A stretch of 64,000 nucleotides of DNA from Rhizopus arrhizus (lineage: Eukaryota > Mucoromycota > Mucoromycetes > Mucorales > Rhizopodaceae), in assembly GCA_024220505.1 (NCBI GenBank), contig JAKZZE010000012.1, positions 992,001-1,056,000 of the forward strand. Reading direction: 5' to 3'. Position numbers and translations under genes: made by a program. Below are positions 23,664 to 35,655 of the stretch, one piece after another; the first letter of the stretch is position 1; the number at the start of each line of letters is the position of its first letter. Below the pieces are notes generated by a model. The model made no database searches, was not told where the DNA came from, and saw only the letters and a program-made list of their open reading frames with translations.

Positions 23664-26600
23664 TTAAGATTGATCGAGCAAAAAGTTCGTAGCCTTTTCC
23701 AAATCTTGGTCATATCTGTCTAATGCTTCTTTGGCGGCTTTTGGATCAAATCCCATGTTTACTAGTTCCGCAATATGGCTATCATGGATGGTGCCGCTGT
23801 ATTTATTATTATTTGCAGGAGTAGTAGCAATTGGAGATTGTGTAGCTATCGGCTGCTCATTAGCAGAAGATGTATGTGATGCTGTGATCTTTGTGTTGTT
23901 CTTGCTGTTACGTCGTGCTTCTTTTTCTGCTCTTTTCTTCTTCTTTTTCTCGCCATCAAATCCTCCTAATGTCTTTGCCCAGCTCATAATGTTCTTCTTC
24001 TTTTTCTTTTTCTTCTTATCATCTATTTCGGGTGTCATCTCCTTTGTAGGGGCTTCTTCTTGTATTCCCCTGTCATGCTCTCCTAGGTTAATTTTTTTAG
24101 CTTCAGTAGTATTTAACATGTCTTCATTCTCGTGTCGTTCGTCTAAAGAACTTGCAATAAGTGAATGGTTGTTTAAACCGCTATCATTCTCGCTCGTTGA
24201 CATTTGATTTTCTCTGCTTGAGCCAAGAGAGGAAGTTGATGGACCTTCTTGTTCATATGGATTCTTTGGCGTGGGTGAAACAATGCTGGTGGTTTTACCA
24301 TTTTTAGTCTCCTCATTTTCCAAGTGACTAGCAAACTGGTCATGGTTTTTATTGTTCTTTTGTTTGACTCCAAAAATAGCATCAAAATCATCCGAGCTTA
24401 TCAAGGGCGTTGTTGACACATTCTGTATTGATTTACCAGGTGGTGGTGGTGGTGGTGGTGGTGGTGGTGTGGGAGACTTTTTCGCGTGTGTGCTCGGTTG
24501 AAGTCCCTGTGCTGACGATAATGGCACAGTGGGACGTGCATTTGTGTCAAACATCTCAGATTCAGATAATGAACTGACAATCACTGGCTCCTCCTCTTCC
24601 TCTCTGGCTTTCGTAATTCCAAATACATCATCAAACTCTGCAGCATGGGATTTCTTTGGTATGTGGTGTAAGCTACTGGGATGGTCAATCATGACAAATT
24701 CATTTTCATCCGCAGATGATGAGGTGGTGCGTGTGTCTTGTTTGTGATCATTTATAGCATGTCTAGGGGGATTATTTGTTGAATTGCCAGTATCAATAGC
24801 GTCATAGAAGTCATCCATTGAATCTGTTCCTTCAGCTTCAGTATAACTTAACGCACATTGAAGGGCAATGTCGCCTTGGTTTGTTGTCAAGTCTTGTCCC
24901 TAGGTATTATAGTTAGTATCTCTGTTTTTGGGAGGATTTTATGAAAAACCTACATCCTCTAGGTCTGATTTGCTTGATTCAGTTGATCCTTGACCTGTTT
25001 GTTCCTTTTCATCTGATTTGGATTCGTTAGCATTTATCTCAGTGTTGTTAATTTCATCTGTTATTTGCTTGTTTTCAGTTCCATCTTTTCTTTCACTTGT
25101 GGTGTTAATAGTCTCTGGTAAAACGTTTTGTGGTTTAAATGAATCCTTAATTTGTTCTTTGTCTTTAGTTGGAACTACATCTATTTCGTTCAATTCATCT
25201 CTGAATGGCTGTTCATCATGAATGCCTTGTAATTGGTTTGGTTCCTTTGTATATTCTTTAAAGTTTTCATTTTCAATTATCTCATTATGCCCTAGTTGAT
25301 TAGCAAGAACTTGGGCTTTTTGGCTTTCTTTAGGAGTTTCAAAGAAAATTTGATCTTGTTTAGCTTCATTATACTCTTTTTGTGAAAGAAAATCCCCATC
25401 TTCCTTTTCAGTAGAAGGATTTGATTCAGACTGAATGGTGTCTTTTACTTCTCCATAACCAACATTCTGTAGAACTTCTCGATCAACCAATTCATCTTGA
25501 TTCAGGTGCTTTTTGTTACTCTTTTGCTGCTCTTGATCAATTCTCTGATGTTCCTTTTGCTTCATGTGTTCTTCTTCTTCTTGCTTCTTACGCTCTTCCT
25601 CCTCTTGTCTCTTGCGCTCTTCCTCCTCTTGTCTCTTGTACTCTTCTTCTTCTTGTCTCTTGCGTTCTTCTTCTTCCTCTTGTCTCTTTCGTTCTTCTTC
25701 CTCATCTTGTCTCTTGCGTTCTTCTTCTTCTTGTCTCTTGCGCTCTTCTTCTTTTTCTTGTCTCTTGCGTTCTTCTTCTTCTTGTCTCTTGCGTTCTTCT
25801 TCTTTTTCTTGTCTCTTGCGTTCTTCTTCTTCTTGTCTCTTGCGCTCTTCATCATATTGTCTCTTGCGTTCTTCTTCTTCTTGTCTCTTGCGCTCTTCCT
25901 CATATTGTCTCTTTTGTTCTTCTTCTTCTTCTTCTTGTCTCTTGCGTTCTTCTTCTTCTTCTTGTCTCTTACGCTCTTCTTCTTCTTCTTGTCTCTTACG
26001 CTCTTCTTCTTCTTCTTGTCTCTTACGCTCTTCTTCTTCTTCTTGTCTCTTACGCTCTTCTTCTTCTTCTTGTCTCTTTCGTTCTTCTTCTTCTTGTCTC
26101 TTGCGCTCTTCCTCATATTGTCTCTTTTGTTCTTCTTCTTCTTCTTCTTGTCTCTTGCGTTCTTCTTCTTCTTGTCTCTTGCGCTCTTCCTCTTGCTTCT
26201 TTAATTCAGCAGCGACTCTTTCTGCCTCTGCCTTCTCAGCAGCCCGTTTAGCGGCTCTTTCTTGCTTTCGTTTATGTTTGGCATGAAGCGCATCTAACTG
26301 CTGGGTGTATCGTAAAGCATCGACCTGAACATCATGAACCGTACGACGCAGTCTTTCATTCTCATCTTGACCTTCCTTTAGTTCCTTTTGCGCTTGCTCT
26401 ACCTCTACTCGTGCCGTCTCCAAATCTCGTTGAGCTCGTTCAAATTCCGTCTTGACCTGCTGCCAAACGGTTTCTTCATCCTCCAAAGTCAGTCTTAATT
26501 GTTTCAGTTGCTCGGATTCCGTTTGTTTTTTGGACTGAAGTTGTTCTGATTGCTGCTGCAAATCACTTCTTTTTTCTTGAAGGGTTGTCCAGGCGAGTTC

Positions 26601-27879
26601 GAGTTGATGACATTTTGTTTGGAGATCTTGTGTGGCTGTTTGTGTGGATTCGATTTGGTTTTTAAGGTGATTGAGCTTATTTGTTTCCTCTGTGATTTTT
26701 CCATTATCCCCAAAATCACCTAATAAATCTTGCTCTGGTAATACTTTTTATATATAAGTCAATAAATAAAAATATTTTCTATTTTTCTAAATTTACTTGA
26801 AGCTACCGGCTGAGGAGAAGTAGTAAAAACCGTAGATGAAGGAGACATTGATTTCCCAACAATCTGGGCATGAATGAGATGCATAGCAAGAGCAAATTGT
26901 TCTGAATCCAAAGCATTTCGGCCTTGTGGATCGGCAGTATTCCATACTTCAGCAATCTTCTTATCCGGTAGTTTTGAATTTTTAAAAAAGTTGATGGCCT
27001 CTGCTTTTGTAATCCAACCTTTTTTGGTCTTGTCTAATCGACGAAAGAATGGATCATACTTTGCTCTTTCTTGAGGTGTAATAGTAGAGTGAACTTTTTG
27101 ATTGCCGAGAGCATCATGATAGATAGATTGAGGTAAAATAGATGGTAAGGTTGTAATGGATTTGCTCATCATTTTTTCAATATAATACATTGCAATTATG
27201 AATTCTGTTTCATTTAAATATCCACATTGACGAATATCAGCCAGATTCCTAAATGCATATTAATAAATGCTTTTTTTTTTTATTAATATTAATACAAGTG
27301 CATACCATATCTGAGCCAATTGCTCATTCGATAATTTTGATTTCAAGAATAAATTCTTGGCTGTTTGTGCATCAATTCCATTCTTTGAAGGGTTTTGTGA
27401 ACGATAGATGGCTTGATACTTCGCTCGATCAACCGGAGTTATCGATGCATGATGGTCAGTGATATCTTTTATTCGTGGCAATGGCGTAACTATTTTACCG
27501 AAATAATTAGTGAATTATACAAATATAATTATTAACGTACTTGTAGAAAGTATATGTTTCTTGGGTTTAATATTATTTTGTGCACAAGCAATTAATTTGA
27601 GTGCAATAGCAAATGTATCTTGTGTAAGATAGCCAAGATTTTGTTCATCCGCAGTTTCCCAAATCTATATCGCTTTGTTAGAAATGTTCATTAAACATCA
27701 TTTCTTTTACTACCTACTTCAGATAAGGTTGTGTTTGGTAATCCTGACTTTCCAAAGAATTGAACTGCTTCCATACCAGTAACAGCATTCGGTTGACTTA
27801 AAACAGCTGCTTTGAAACATTGTTTATAAACAGCAACTTCTTCTGGCGTCAACGTGGACTCCCATGTACGTACTGACAT
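23664..27879 (-). CDS. EDE1: EDE1/Eps15-like endocytic scaffold: three EH domains, coiled coil, UBA
   Basis: Six exons (27879-27718, 27664-27541, 27489-27306, 27248-26797, 26743-24954, 24899-23664) give 1315 residues. Three EH domains occupy about residues 5-90, 105-190 and 210-295; each shows the (I/V)W..AD helix ending, as in SEIWETADE, AQIWNLADIR and AEVWNTADPQ. A coiled coil follows from about 310. From about 489 to 702 it becomes a highly repetitive Glu/Arg/Lys/Gln tract built of EEERKRQ-type units. An acidic linker, a run of about ten prolines and a C-terminal UBA domain (LVNMGFDPKAAKEALDRY) complete the order known from yeast Ede1. Such proteins nucleate clathrin-coated endocytic sites, binding NPF motifs through EH and ubiquitin through UBA. 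Every exon joint preserves the EH signature, so the model is firm. It is divergent from the signal peptide peptidase gene. Confidence 0.94.
25560..26205 (-). repeat. Coding minisatellite encoding EEERKRQ-type repeats
   Basis: Tandem 15-24-bp units such as GAAGAAGAACGCAAGAGACA and variants fill about 640 bp of the EDE1 homologue without breaking its frame. Unit lengths vary by whole codons (two to six Glu between KRQ blocks). The opposite strand reads open in all frames, producing long artefactual Leu/Phe/Ser- or Lys-rich 'proteins'. Confidence 0.9.
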
Positions 27880-28516
27880 TATTTTAAAATAAATAAAAAT
27901 AAAAAGAAAAGAGTCAAAAGAAAAAAAAGAAAAAAAAAAAAAAAAAAAAAAAAGTATCTCCGAACTAAACAATAGAGAAAACGCTTGAAATAAGTCATGT
28001 GATGACACTATTTTTATTTAAAACACACCTGTTTGATGTGGATGTCATCTTAAGGTTGTTGTCTTGCGTTGCTTGCAAAGAAATAATGACATAATTTGAA
28101 CTGACATTTAATTTGGTCGATCTTTTTATAACACAGAAAACTTTGTAAACTTGGTCATCTCTTTATTTTATATAATAAGGATGAATATGTAGGAGATCAT
28201 TTTTATCAGGGCATTACATTAAATAAATTCCTTTTATGGCTTTACTATAGCTTGATTAATTTTTAAATTCGTGTTTACTAATAAATATAATGTGCACTGA
28301 CTGAATTCGATTACAAGATAGTGCGTAGAGGAAAGATGCTTAAATGATTAAACGCATTCCGGTCCGTACTACATTTATTAAATAAACTCAGCTTGTTATT
28401 GGATAACGTACAGTTGGCCAATGAGATAAAATAACGTTGGAGAAGAGAACCTGAAATTAATAAATACATATTTTTAGCAACAATTTTTTCTTGTTTTTCT
28501 CTCTTTTTAGCATTAG
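27880..28516. promoter_or_regulatory. Divergent promoter region, EDE1 homologue / signal peptide peptidase
   Basis: This 637-bp interval separates two outward-facing start codons and holds both upstream regions. A 22-nt A run lies close to the EDE1-side start (about 27931-27952). No TATA box stands out; sequence just upstream of 28517 is CT-rich (TTTCTCTCTTTTTAG). Confidence 0.5.
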
Positions 28517-29818
28517 ATGGATTCAGAAACTAATAAAGAACTTGGCTTGTACATTGCTTATGGTGCCATGGTGACTATGGCTGCCATTCCCATCTACATG
28601 GGATCAGTAGGTTCCTTAAAAAGCATGAAGAGACCAGCCAACGCGCCTAAACCAAAGAAATCAGAGAGTCCATTAGAAGATTCAGAAGATGAAGATGAAA
28701 CAATTACTGAAAGCCTTACATCCAATGATGCCTACATGTTTCCAGTGATTGGTTCTGGTGTCTTGTTCTCCATGTACCTTGTGTATAAATACGTAGACAA
28801 AAAGTACATTAATTATGTCTTGACTACCTATTTCTCTATTATGGGTTCTGCTGCTGTGACAAAGGCTTCCTTGGATGTTCTCAAGAAACTTATCCCTGCT
28901 CAATGCTTGAAATGTGTTGCTAAATACAAAGTCACTCTTTCTAAGCGATCTAAATGTAAGTTTGTAGCGGTTGTAAGATGCCAAACTAATGACTCTGTAG
29001 ATATTTCACACTTTAACTTTACTGTGATTCATTTTATGCTCTTGTTTGCCTCAATTGCTTTAACTGTTTATTACAGTTTAACAAAGAATTGGATTGCTTC
29101 CAACATCTTTGGTTTATCCTTTTCTGTTAATGCCATTCAATTACTCTCGCTTGACTCCTTCAAGACAGGTATCATCTTATTGAGCGGTTTGTTCTTTTAC
29201 GATATATTTTGGGTCTTTTATACACCTGTTATGGTCTCTGTTGCCAAAAATTTTGATGCTCCTATTAAGCTCTTGTGGCCTAGAAATATTTTTGAATATC
29301 TTTTTGAAAACTCAAGCTCCTTTGCCATGCTGGGATTAGGTGATATTGTGATTCCTGGTATCTTTGTTGCTCTCACCTATCGTTATGATCGTCACATGTC
29401 TTGGAAGCGTCAGCCTGTAGGTCAATTTAGATCAACCGATTTTCCCAAACCTTATTTTAAGGCTTGCTTTACTGCTTATATTCTTGGCTTAATCACTACA
29501 ACTGCTGTTATGCATATCTTTCATGCTGCTCAACCTGCTCTTCTTTATCTGTCGCCTGCTTGTATTCTGTCTGTTTTGATCACTGCTTTTGTTCGTGGTG
29601 AGATGAAAGAATTATTTTTGTATACAGTTGAAGAAGAAAAGAAGGATGAAAAGTCGGAAAAGAAGACAGAAAAGAAGATTGAAGATGAAAAAGAGATTCT
29701 TAAAGAAGAAGAAAAGAAAAGAAGACATGAATCACAAATTATTGAACAAACAATTGAAGAAAAAATCATTGAAAATAAGGAAGTTGAAGTAGAAGAAATT
29801 GAATTGGAAGAAGATTGA
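28517..29818 (+). CDS. Signal peptide peptidase, intramembrane aspartyl protease
   Basis: A single exon of 433 residues with about nine hydrophobic segments. The active-site motifs are all present: YD in FFYDIFWVF (Asp229), GLGD in AMLGLGDIVIPG (Asp276) and the C-terminal PAL motif in AQPALLYL (about 340-342). The protein is ER-resident in the family and cleaves leftover signal peptides and some tail-anchored proteins within the membrane. After the last membrane segment comes a strongly charged Lys/Glu tail of about 60 residues, longer than the short KKxx-type tails of animal SPPs. The acidic loop after the first membrane segment (LEDSEDEDETI) is also seen. It is intronless, unlike most neighbours. 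Confidence 0.95.
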   Translation: MDSETNKELGLYIAYGAMVTMAAIPIYMGSVGSLKSMKRPANAPKPKKSESPLEDSEDEDETITESLTSNDAYMFPVIGSGVLFSMYLVYKYVDKKYINYVLTTYFSIMGSAAVTKASLDVLKKLIPAQCLKCVAKYKVTLSKRSKCKFVAVVRCQTNDSVDISHFNFTVIHFMLLFASIALTVYYSLTKNWIASNIFGLSFSVNAIQLLSLDSFKTGIILLSGLFFYDIFWVFYTPVMVSVAKNFDAPIKLLWPRNIFEYLFENSSSFAMLGLGDIVIPGIFVALTYRYDRHMSWKRQPVGQFRSTDFPKPYFKACFTAYILGLITTTAVMHIFHAAQPALLYLSPACILSVLITAFVRGEMKELFLYTVEEEKKDEKSEKKTEKKIEDEKEILKEEEKKRRHESQIIEQTIEEKIIENKEVEVEEIELEED

Positions 29819-30367
29819 AAGTTGTAAATACCCACTCAATGCATCTTATATAAAATAAAAAGCAAAATTTCAATTCTTTCACACTACATTCATTTAAGTA
29901 GCCATTCTATAAGAAGCAAATACTCTTTTGTTATAGATAGAGAGCTGTTAGCATTTGGAATATCACATTGATGAAATAATCCAGAGTTATCTTTTAATAA
30001 GCCCAACAACAGAGTGGAGTAATCCCCTGTTGTGGAATATAATAGTATCACCATCTTATTCATTAACAAGCACATTTTCAGGACCTGTGCTAGATTTTCA
30101 AGTTTACACAAGATGTCTCTTCCCTTCAAGTCATTGGCTTTCCACTAATAACCAAGTTTTCTAAAGCAATCGAGTTATTGAAGATGGGTCTTGTTTGTCA
30201 CTGGATTCTTCCATAACTATCGTAACCTAAATTTATTATTAAATGAAGGCTTACCACAAATATCCGTTTCATTTATTTTGGTAATTCATCTTTTGAAGTT
30301 CTTTTCCTTCAGCAACCATGCGTTAATTTGTAGAATTGGCTTTTGCTTTGGAAACTCAAGAGTGAGG
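29819..30367. other. Intergenic, no supported gene
   Basis: The 3' flank of the signal peptide peptidase gene and AT-rich sequence up to a LINE insertion. Several 60-80-codon frames on both strands have no recognisable motif. A decayed repeat is possible but cannot be shown. Confidence 0.4.
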
Positions 30368-30380
30368 ATGTGCTGTATAC

Positions 30381-30555
30381 GATTAAACAGATTTTTATTT
30401 ATAAATAATTAAACCTCTATTGGGCGCACGATTGTAATATTACATCTTTTCCGCCCGAGGCAGTTCATAAAGTAAGGATAGTGGTGACTAAAAAACCCTT
30501 TTGGGATCAAGGGTAAAAATGCTTTGGAAAAAGTGAAATGGGATCAAGTGTAAGA
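30381..30555 (-). mobile_element. Short LINE 3'-end insertion flanked by 13-bp target duplication
   Basis: The sequence ATGTGCTGTATAC occurs at 30368-30380 and again at 30556-30568, flanking a 175-bp segment. In reverse complement this segment matches the 3' tail of the LINE at 45.3-45.5 kb: a CCCAAAAGGGTTTTTTAG-type stretch, CGGGCG, AGATGTAATA, a GCGC box and an ATTTATAAATAAAA-rich end. It is a severely 5'-truncated retrotransposed copy. The inserted DNA begins in the 3' UTR, so there is no coding capacity. Confidence 0.75.
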
Positions 30556-30563
30556 ATGTGCTG

Positions 30564-30671
30564 TATACACTATTTCCAGAAATTAATTTCGCCGTGACTT
30601 GTCGCAATTGCATATAAATTGTATTATAAAACTTTACAAAATGCGATTTTAATTTTTAGAAATAGTGTATC
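30564..30671. mobile_element. ~104-bp MITE with TACACTATTTC termini
   Basis: The left end TACACTATTTCCAGAAATTA and the reverse complement of the right end (TACACTATTTCTAAAAATTA) form an imperfect inverted repeat of about 28 bp. The interior is AT-rich and non-coding. TA-bounded ends suggest a Tc1/mariner-derived miniature element. The LINE target duplication overlaps its left end, so the LINE fragment inserted at the edge of a pre-existing MITE. Confidence 0.6.
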
Positions 30672-31748
30672 TAACTTAAGTTTTAAATGAGTGTTATTTT
30701 GATTCAGGAGACAAGATTTCAAACGCGCTTTGATCAGAAACAACTAGTGAATTATACTCATTTTCCTTGTCAAACCGGTACACACCATAAGTTTACGAGC
30801 TATTGTTCCTAATCGAATTATAATTTCATCATCATAGTGTCTACTTCTCTTCTTGATTCCTATTTAAATGGTTATTTTTTATTTGTTTGTATTTATTCAT
30901 TTGCAGGATTCTTTATATTAAATAAAACTGTTACCTTGGAAAGTTTTAGCTTATAAAAAAGCAATATCCATTGTTTCCTTTGTTATAATTGTTCTATGAA
31001 ACATAATATGACTAGAATGTGTTAACTTCAATATCACAATGATTTTTTTTCCAATAAACAAACTTGGTATGGTATGAATATATGAGAGATATATTAAACA
31101 ATGATGAATGCAGTTGCAAGGCGTATGTCTCCGTGACTGTATGATCGATATTGCCTGAGTCAAACCTTTTGATTAAATATAAAGCATGGAAAGCTCTTCT
31201 TTTACGATTGTTCCAAGATCAAGACGATGAATGATTGTATCAAAATCAATAACGGTGTGTTTAAAGGATGAAATAATGAATTTAATAGTAAAAGTCATTA
31301 AAAATAGAAAAGAAAAATGATTTAAATAAAAGAGAGCCGGAATATAAGCGTGATATATAACTCCTCAATGGAGTCAATTTGTTTATCTTTGCTCTTTTTC
31401 TCACACTAGACAGTCAATAGCATTTGTACTTGACAATGTTCTATTATGTAACACATATCATCTTAATATCTGGCAGTGAAGATGAATAGGTGTATCATTC
31501 GATTTATTTAGTCTTAGCTTTATGAATACTACACTATTATTTACGCATATGTGAATTACTGTTTATCAATCATGTGAAATTTTATAATTTACAGAAAATA
31601 TGTGAATGATAGGCTATCACTACCTTTGTGTTTTTCATCTGTCCGTTCATATCCGTTATCGAACGTCATTTTATTTATATAACAATTCTTGTTCACGATT
31701 GCGTACTTTTAGATTTGCACCATTGAGTAGTACAATTCACTCATTTAA
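30672..31748. other. Intergenic upstream of GATA factor
   Basis: About 1.1 kb of AT-rich upstream sequence. A TTATTTATATAACA stretch about 75 bp before the GATA-factor start could be a TATA-like element. No gene is supported. Confidence 0.4.
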
Positions 31749-32535
31749 ATGAATCATTTCGCCATTCATAAAATAAACATATTCCATTCTCTTTCTTTTT
31801 TTTATCGAATGCAGCAAACATTTCATATCCATACTTCTTTATTTCCTTATTCACAAGATGATAACACTTGTTGGAATTATAACAATCAAATTGATTTTAA
31901 CAAGCCAGCTCTCGATTTAGTTTTCACAAACAATAATCCATCCTTATTGAGCCATCAAGACTTTATAAATGAAAATATTCTTTTAAATCGTCATCACTCA
32001 TTCTCTTATCCTCTTTTCATCAACCACACAGATCATTTATTCCCTTCTTCTTCTTACCCTTTAAATGATGAAATCAATTATTCACAAAAAGAAAATACTA
32101 CATTTGATCTCGTAAAAGATGAAGAAGTCGATTCCACCCAAAAAGCGATATCTTTTGGTAAAGAACATGATGTAGCAAAAGTCAAGGAAAAAGAAAGAAA
32201 GAGAAAGAATAAGACTGTATCTAAACATCAAATTAATTCAACACGATGCTTCAATTGTCGTACTGGTAATACCCCTCTTTGGAGAAGAAATCCTCAAGGA
32301 CAACCTCTTTGTAATGCATGCGGCTTATTTTTTAAGCTACATGGTACAGTCAGGCCTCTCAGTTTGAAAACAGATATCATCAAGAAACGTAATCGTAATC
32401 AAACAAAACGCAAAACAACGCGTCGTAAATGTCAGTATCAGCAAGATGATGAGACTACTTGCTCTGAATTAGACGAAGAAGAATATGAAATGAAGACAAT
32501 AACAAAATATTATACTTTATCAAATGATTTTCTGT

Positions 32536-32537
<2 letters not shown>
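31749..32537 (+). CDS. GATA-type zinc-finger transcription factor
   Basis: A single open frame of 262 residues. One class-IV GATA finger lies at about residues 167-191: C-F-N-C, a 17-residue loop containing [13 protein letters not shown], then CNACG. It is followed by the basic tail ([20 protein letters not shown]) typical of AreA/Nit2-like fungal factors. The N-terminal 160 residues are Asn/His/Ser-rich and disordered-looking, ending in a basic stretch. GATA factors of this type control nitrogen or iron use or light responses; which applies here is not visible. The start is uncertain. Met21 (31809) is alternative, and the CTTTCTTTTTTTTATCGAATGCAG just before it resembles a splice acceptor, so an upstream exon is possible. 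A 33-T run starts within a base of the stop codon. Confidence 0.85.
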
Positions 32538-32577
<40 letters not shown>

Positions 32578-33553
32578 ATTGTGAATAAAACTTTCTATTT
32601 TTGTTGGAATTTTATATTTAAGGAAATCTATCATAAAATGACCTGCTTTTTGTTATTAACATTTGTACAAGCAATAGGAACTTCAATTGATAATAATCCA
32701 TCATTTAGCCTATTCTTTAACCATCTTTACATCTTCACTTTAAACAAAAGGAGAAAGGAAGATCAAAAACCTTATTTTTTTTTTTAACTTTTAAATCAGT
32801 CAAAAGAATTTACTCATCTTATTTACTCTCTAATTTCATAATGCTTTAAGTTTTTCACTTTCTGACTATAAACACTAAAGTATTACTTTTGGATGATAGT
32901 CCCTTAGACATTTGCTTGAGTGCGTACCTGTTGAAACTCGCGTCGATCCAGACTATCTTTTGCTCATTAGATATTCGAACAGTAATCTGAAATTGTATGA
33001 AAATTTGAATACTTTCTTTAGGGAATTGTAGATTCAACTCGGCTGTAATAGTTTAGTAACAATCTTTCTTCAAAACCTTGATCATATTTTAGCGGATGCT
33101 GACAGTGTTAAAATTTTATTTTTTTATAATCAATCATTGTTTCTAGACAGTGGCAGATATTAAAACACCGCATGCCTTTCTTTTTCTTTTTTTTTTCCAC
33201 TTTCACTCTCCTTGAGTTGTTCTCTTGTTATTACTTGCTCCTCTGTTTATAAAGTACGCCGAATGGTTCAAATAAACCACTGTCATATCAAAAATCCATT
33301 CTCCAAATCCAAGGTATTTTTCAACATAGCTACGGGCAGTTTTGTTTTCTATTTTAGCAGTGGCAGGACTACGGAAATAAACATATTAGAATAAAAAGTC
33401 TAGGTTAAGCAAAGAAACCACTGATTACTGAATGCCAGTCGAGCGTTTGATTCCAGCCAAAAGTGCAGAGATTAACACAGCATCAAATACGTAATGTAAT
33501 AATTTACTCATTGAAAAAGAAAAAAAAAAAAAAAAGATGCGAAAAAAAAAGAT
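32538..33553. other. Intergenic between convergent GATA factor and UbiB-like kinase genes
   Basis: Starts with a 33-T run (32538-32570), then AT-rich sequence with short fortuitous frames. It is the shared 3' flank of two convergent genes. Nothing else is supported. Confidence 0.5.
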
Positions 33554-35410
33554 TTATTCTATTAGCTTTCTATTATTATCAATTAAAGACAATTTTTCTA
33601 ACCATTTTGCAACCAACTGATATAGCCATAATGAATAGGCTAATGATTCATGCTGCCACCAGGCTTTCACCAGTTCCTTTAAAAGGTGAAAACTGAGACC
33701 AAATGTTCTCACTTTTTCTAATATGTGTCTCTTTGTATCCAACCATACTGCTTTAGAACAATAGGACCCCATAATAACATAAGTCATGCGTTCATCGTGT
33801 GTATTGCTTAATTTCTCGTCGACATGGCGTAACAGGTCATTGGTTTTAAGTAGCAGCAAGACTACACGAGGCAATTTACCAAGAATATCAGCCACCTCCA
33901 CAATTCTTTCAATAGCACCTTCTGTCATTCTGCCTACTTCTTGTACTGTCCTAGCAGAATTCAAATCGGATTGATTGATCGTTTCCCATTCTCTTCCTGT
34001 GAGCATACATGCGAATAATTGATAACCTTCTGTTCCAGCAACTTTGAAAGAATATGTACGAATGCCTTGTTCATTTCCTTTGATCAATGAAGTCCACAGA
34101 TGTGCATAATTTGATCGAAGCTCGTTGGATAGTTCTCTATATAAACCATGATCTAGCAAAACTAGATCAAAATTATATTTGGAATGCTTTGGATCTTTGG
34201 CAGGTCGAACAAATACATTTCCAGGATCTGGTGTGATAAAAGTAAGTTTAATCATCAGCAATATTGTAGTCTCTTACGTGGATCGCAGTGAACAAATCCA
34301 TGAATAAATATCATTTCAGAAAACACCCGAGTTAATTCCTTGGACACCTCATTAGGGTCAATATTATGATGTTTCATGTAATCTAAATCATCTATTCTAG
34401 CTCCAGTAATAACTACAAGGGAAAATTTAGCTTATACAATCCAAAGCATATTATCCTTCCTTACATTCCATGCACATAATCCTTCTCTTTGCCCAAATAA
34501 CTTTGGGAACAACTAATGCAAATTCTTTTCTAATGCAATCTTCATAAAAGTTTGCTTGTACTCTTTGAGAATTTTCCGCTTCATGAACAAAGTCTAGTTC
34601 TTTAGGCAACGACTCCCTCATCTCGTCTGCCAGCCAGCCAAATCCAAATTCAGGAAATACTTTTTTCACAATTTCAATAATAAATGATACTGTTTCCATA
34701 TCTACTTTACAATAGTCGTCTAAATAAGGGTGCTGGAGTTTAACAGCGACCCATCTATCTTGCTCTTCTTCATCTTTCACTACTCCTTTCCTTAATTTTG
34801 CACGATGCACTTGAGCCAAAGAAGCAACACCTAAAGGCTCCCAATCAAACTCTTCAAATATATCTTCAACAGGCACACCGTAATCCGACATGAACAGTGC
34901 TTTAATATCTTCGGGAGGTGTAGAATCACACTTATCCTGTAAGATAGCCATGGTTTCACACCATTCACTGGGCAAGATATATTGCATGACTGAGATGTGC
35001 TGACCCAGTTTAACATAAATTCCTCCCAATCTTTGAATCGCTAACAATACTCTATCGGCTGAGCGCTGATGGCAGTGACTCTTGGCTTGTTCTAACTCCA
35101 GCTCATTTTCATAGTCTTTAGAAAGCGTTCGATAATAATCGTAAGCGACATGAGCGCCTACTGCTCCTGCCACACTGCAGCGTTCCAAGGCCTTGACAAC
35201 ATGTCGAAATTGATCGTTGTTTTGGTACAAGACTGTTCCACCAATGCCTACTGTACCAGCAGTAACAAGTGTGATCAATCCAGCACCCTGAAGTATTTTA
35301 CGAAATGCATTCGGTCTTTTTACTGTTGCTGATGTATTTCTTCGTAGCAGTAAAGGGGATTGTGTGAAAAGTACATTGGATCTATTAAATAATAAGCGAC
35401 CTCTGTTCAT
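33554..35410 (-). CDS. Mitochondrial UbiB/ABC1-family atypical kinase (Mcp2/ADCK1-like)
   Basis: Three exons (35410-34465, 34412-34278, 34227-33554) give 584 residues. The N terminus is Arg/Ser-rich (LLLRRNTSATVKRPNAF), like a mitochondrial presequence, followed by a possible membrane segment (LITLVTAGTVGIGGTVLY). The UbiB signature KxGQ is seen in YVKLGQHISV (about 131-140). Also present are LGVASLAQVHRA, the VAVKLQHP lysine strand, PKELDFVHEAEN, the catalytic-loop HGFVHCDPHPGN spanning the exon 2/3 joint, and LLDHGLYRELS. Yeast Mcp2 (Cqd2) and human ADCK1/5 are the closest architecture; they act in inner-membrane lipid and coenzyme Q homeostasis. Both introns sit in conserved blocks and splice them precisely. 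A 33-T run lies about 40 bp upstream of the start. Confidence 0.92.
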
Positions 35411-35448
35411 TAAAAAGCTGTTAAAGAGAGAGCTTAGTTTCTATCTAA

Positions 35449-35485
<37 letters not shown>

Positions 35486-35655
35486 CACCGGTAAAACCAA
35501 TTAAGCACATACTCATGTACTCTAGCTTTAATAGGCGCACTAAATAACATAAAAAGGAAAGCAAGTTGCTTGCGTAGTTTTTTTAATAAGACAATACAAT
35601 AAGTAATGCAGGGTCCTTCAAATTTCCCAAATGCGTTGTACAAATTTTTTTTTAT

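Noticed and set aside
25421..26286. Three long overlapping frames rich in Leu, Phe or Ser on the plus strand and a Lys/Arg/Asp-rich minus-strand frame
   Set aside because: All are shadows of the EEERKRQ-type coding repeat in the EDE1 homologue.
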